From positions 186,001-250,000 of the forward strand of contig CANFJX010000003.1 in NCBI GenBank assembly GCA_947447665.1: DNA of 64,000 bases. Direction: 5' to 3'. The stretch comes from Bacteriovoracaceae bacterium (lineage in GTDB: Bacteria > Bdellovibrionota > UBA1018). Shown here piece by piece: positions 62,688 to 64,000 of the stretch (within the stretch, counting starts at the first letter, position 1; each line of letters begins with the position of its first letter). Under the pieces are notes generated by a model that saw only the letters and a list, made by a program, of their open reading frames with translations, made no database searches and was not told the origin of the DNA. Both the position numbers and the translations under genes were made by a program.

Positions 62688-63109
62688 AAACTCCTGACGA
62701 TATCTAAAAAATGACTGTAGTTTCGAATATAATCTGTTTCAGAATACTGATGCGAAGCAAGCACTAACAAAACAGCATCCTGACTATAATTAAATTGACC
62801 ACCCCAGGTCATCGGGGGGAGATAAAGGCCTTTTGCTGGAGAATCTAGGTAAAATTCTTCTTTAGACACTCCGTTGTCCACAACAGCATGCACCGATCCC
62901 TTAACACAAACCAGAAGCTGATGACACTCCCTGTGAGCATGCTCCCCCCTGATCTCGTTGGCAGGAACATTACACACAATAAAAATTCGATTAACACCGA
63001 AGGGCAGTTGCTTTTGGAGCTCAGCCACAAAGAGATCGCCCCGAGGATCAGAGAACAGGGGCAAATTAATTAAAAGTTTTTTAAACGATGAACCCCCAGA
63101 TTTATACAC
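62684..63109 (-). CDS. FdtA/QdtA-type dTDP-4-keto-6-deoxyglucose 3,4-ketoisomerase
   Basis: A 141-residue cupin with the WxcM-like pattern. LPLFSDPRGDLFVAELQKQLPFGVNRIF is followed by GEHAHRECHQLLVCVKGSVHAVVDNG (catalytic histidines) and YLPPMTWGGQFNYSQDAVLLVLAS. It shifts the keto group of the RfbB product from C4 to C3, the substrate for the FdtB/QdtB-type aminotransferase. Stereochemistry at C4 (Fuc or Qui) cannot be read by eye. It is encoded on the strand opposite its partner, ending convergently with a 4-base overlap. Confidence 0.88.
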   Translation of the reverse strand: MYKSGGSSFKKLLINLPLFSDPRGDLFVAELQKQLPFGVNRIFIVCNVPANEIRGEHAHRECHQLLVCVKGSVHAVVDNGVSKEEFYLDSPAKGLYLPPMTWGGQFNYSQDAVLLVLASHQYSETDYIRNYSHFLDIVRSF

Positions 63110-63112
63110 GAC

Positions 63113-64000
63113 TTAGCCCTTTACCGAAATATAACCAAGCTCTGGATTAGAAACAACAATGCCATCCCTTGTATAATTCTCTCCCATAAAAGTTGGAATA
63201 TATGCGGCCCGCGGCACATTTTGGCTGTTCCCCTTACTGCCATGGAGCGCAAGACTATGATAAACAATAACATCCCCTAATTTCAAATCCGGATGAACTG
63301 CATTTGCCCAGTACTGTTCGTCGTCCTGCACAACAAAAAATTCAGTAAACTTCTCAAAGGAGGTAAAGTATCGACTCAGAAAAGGAATTAGTTTGCTATT
63401 AACGAAGGTCACGAAATCAAGAACAATTCGCTGCGGCAAACTCATTGTTTTTGCAACTACATTCGAATTGCTGGCACCGTTTCTCAAAATTCGATTCACC
63501 ATTTTAGGCAACCTGAGTTTTTTACCAAATTTAACCGAATGGTCAAGACGACTAAGGTGACTATAAGGAACTACGTGTAGTACACCGTTCTCTAAGCTTG
63601 TGTCTTGAAGTGGCACCCACATCGAAACTAAACATTCTGGTACAACCTTCCAGAACTCGGAATCTTGATGTAATGGAAATACACTCTTTGGGTTGGGCAG
63701 CTTCTCGATATATGCGTCTCGAAAAAGGTATAAATTCTCCCCAACGATCGCTTCAATGATTTTTAGAGCGAAGGAATTCCTTATCATTTTTTGAGCTGCC
63801 TGACTCCTGCCAAAAACATTTGCAACCTCCTTCACAGAGGGCTTGCCTCCCGCAAATTTAATCCGGGAACTCTCCTCTAAAGCGGGGTTGCCTTTCACTT
63901 CCTTTTGAAGCTCAATCAGATCTGATTTTGAGAACGCTTGCCGAATCACCAGATAACCTTCTTTTTTAAATCGAGCAGCAGCCACGGAAATGGAGCTATC
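63113..64000 (-). CDS. Phytanoyl-CoA dioxygenase (PhyH) family protein, probably cut at the right edge
   Basis: Fe(II)/2-oxoglutarate oxygenase-like protein, at least 290 residues. The iron motif HxD is in FPLHQDSEFWK, the second histidine in HSLALHGSKGN, followed by the 2-oxoglutarate arginine in VPRAAYIP. FKKEGYLVIRQAF is the usual start region. A GTG at 63985 could be a start, but the frame stays open to 64000 without a stop and lacks a ribosome site, so the true start may lie outside. It is 3 bases from the isomerase gene, in the same direction; a sugar-modifying role is possible. Confidence 0.85.
   Translation of the reverse strand, partial: DSSISVAAARFKKEGYLVIRQAFSKSDLIELQKEVKGNPALEESSRIKFAGGKPSVKEVANVFGRSQAAQKMIRNSFALKIIEAIVGENLYLFRDAYIEKLPNPKSVFPLHQDSEFWKVVPECLVSMWVPLQDTSLENGVLHVVPYSHLSRLDHSVKFGKKLRLPKMVNRILRNGASNSNVVAKTMSLPQRIVLDFVTFVNSKLIPFLSRYFTSFEKFTEFFVVQDDEQYWANAVHPDLKLGDVIVYHSLALHGSKGNSQNVPRAAYIPTFMGENYTRDGIVVSNPELGYISVKG

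Overview
The window reads as chromosomal core DNA of a Gram-negative bacterium. It carries LPS export (LptF/G type), lipoprotein maturation (Lgt, LspA), an outer-membrane beta-barrel protein, a DAP-type MurE and several lipobox proteins. Coding density is very high, with many 4-base ATGA/TTGA overlaps. I see no rRNA, tRNA, CRISPR array, insertion sequence or phage gene. The overall set (dcw cluster, short-form AMP nucleosidase, CFI-box protein, RNase HI with an added hybrid-binding domain, HemC-HemD fusion) would fit a Bdellovibrionota or deltaproteobacteria-like organism. That placement is inference, not shown by any single gene.

Region 1 (1-12.8 kb, minus strand) is a division/cell-wall operon read in the order pbp, rsmH, ftsL, ftsI, murE, mraY, murD, ftsW, murG, murC, murB (murB is cut by the window edge). 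murF is missing from its usual place, and an extra single-domain transpeptidase heads the operon. Region 2 (13.1-16.2 kb, plus) holds AMP nucleosidase, mreB, rlmE and a RibD-C-like reductase. Region 3 (16.2-24 kb) holds a PAP2 membrane protein, a TlpA thioredoxin, a lone Flp-pilin-like gene, hutH-hutI, rpe, fmt, def and an LptF/G permease.

Region 4 (24-35 kb) has lepB, a CFI-box protein, priA, galU, a DksA-type factor, a vitamin B12-type ABC importer, and plsY-lgt-lspA. Region 5 (35-40.8 kb) is more accessory. It contains a HemY oxidase, a 33-residue membrane peptide behind a sigma-54-like promoter, two lipoproteins (one with pepsin-like active-site motifs), a secreted DUF2844-like partner and an EamA transporter.

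Region 6 (40.8-49.8 kb, minus) is a heme operon: hemA, hemC-hemD fusion, hemB, hemL, a histidine kinase, an OmpR-family regulator, hemE, hemN. The two-component system is embedded by overlaps, and a Pho-box-like direct repeat lies upstream of hemA. Together with hemY this gives most steps from glutamyl-tRNA to protoporphyrin; ferrochelatase is not present here.

Region 7 (49.9-54.3 kb) has RNase HI behind a seven-codon leader ORF, a YkgJ protein, a lipase-like protein, an RRM protein and a large membrane protein. Region 8 (54.4-64 kb) is a surface-polysaccharide locus: ugd, rfbB, rfbA, a sugar aminotransferase, a GT2 glycosyltransferase, a KAS III-like enzyme, an FdtA/QdtA-type isomerase and a PhyH-type oxygenase. 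It suggests synthesis of a dTDP-3-amino-3,6-dideoxyhexose rather than rhamnose.
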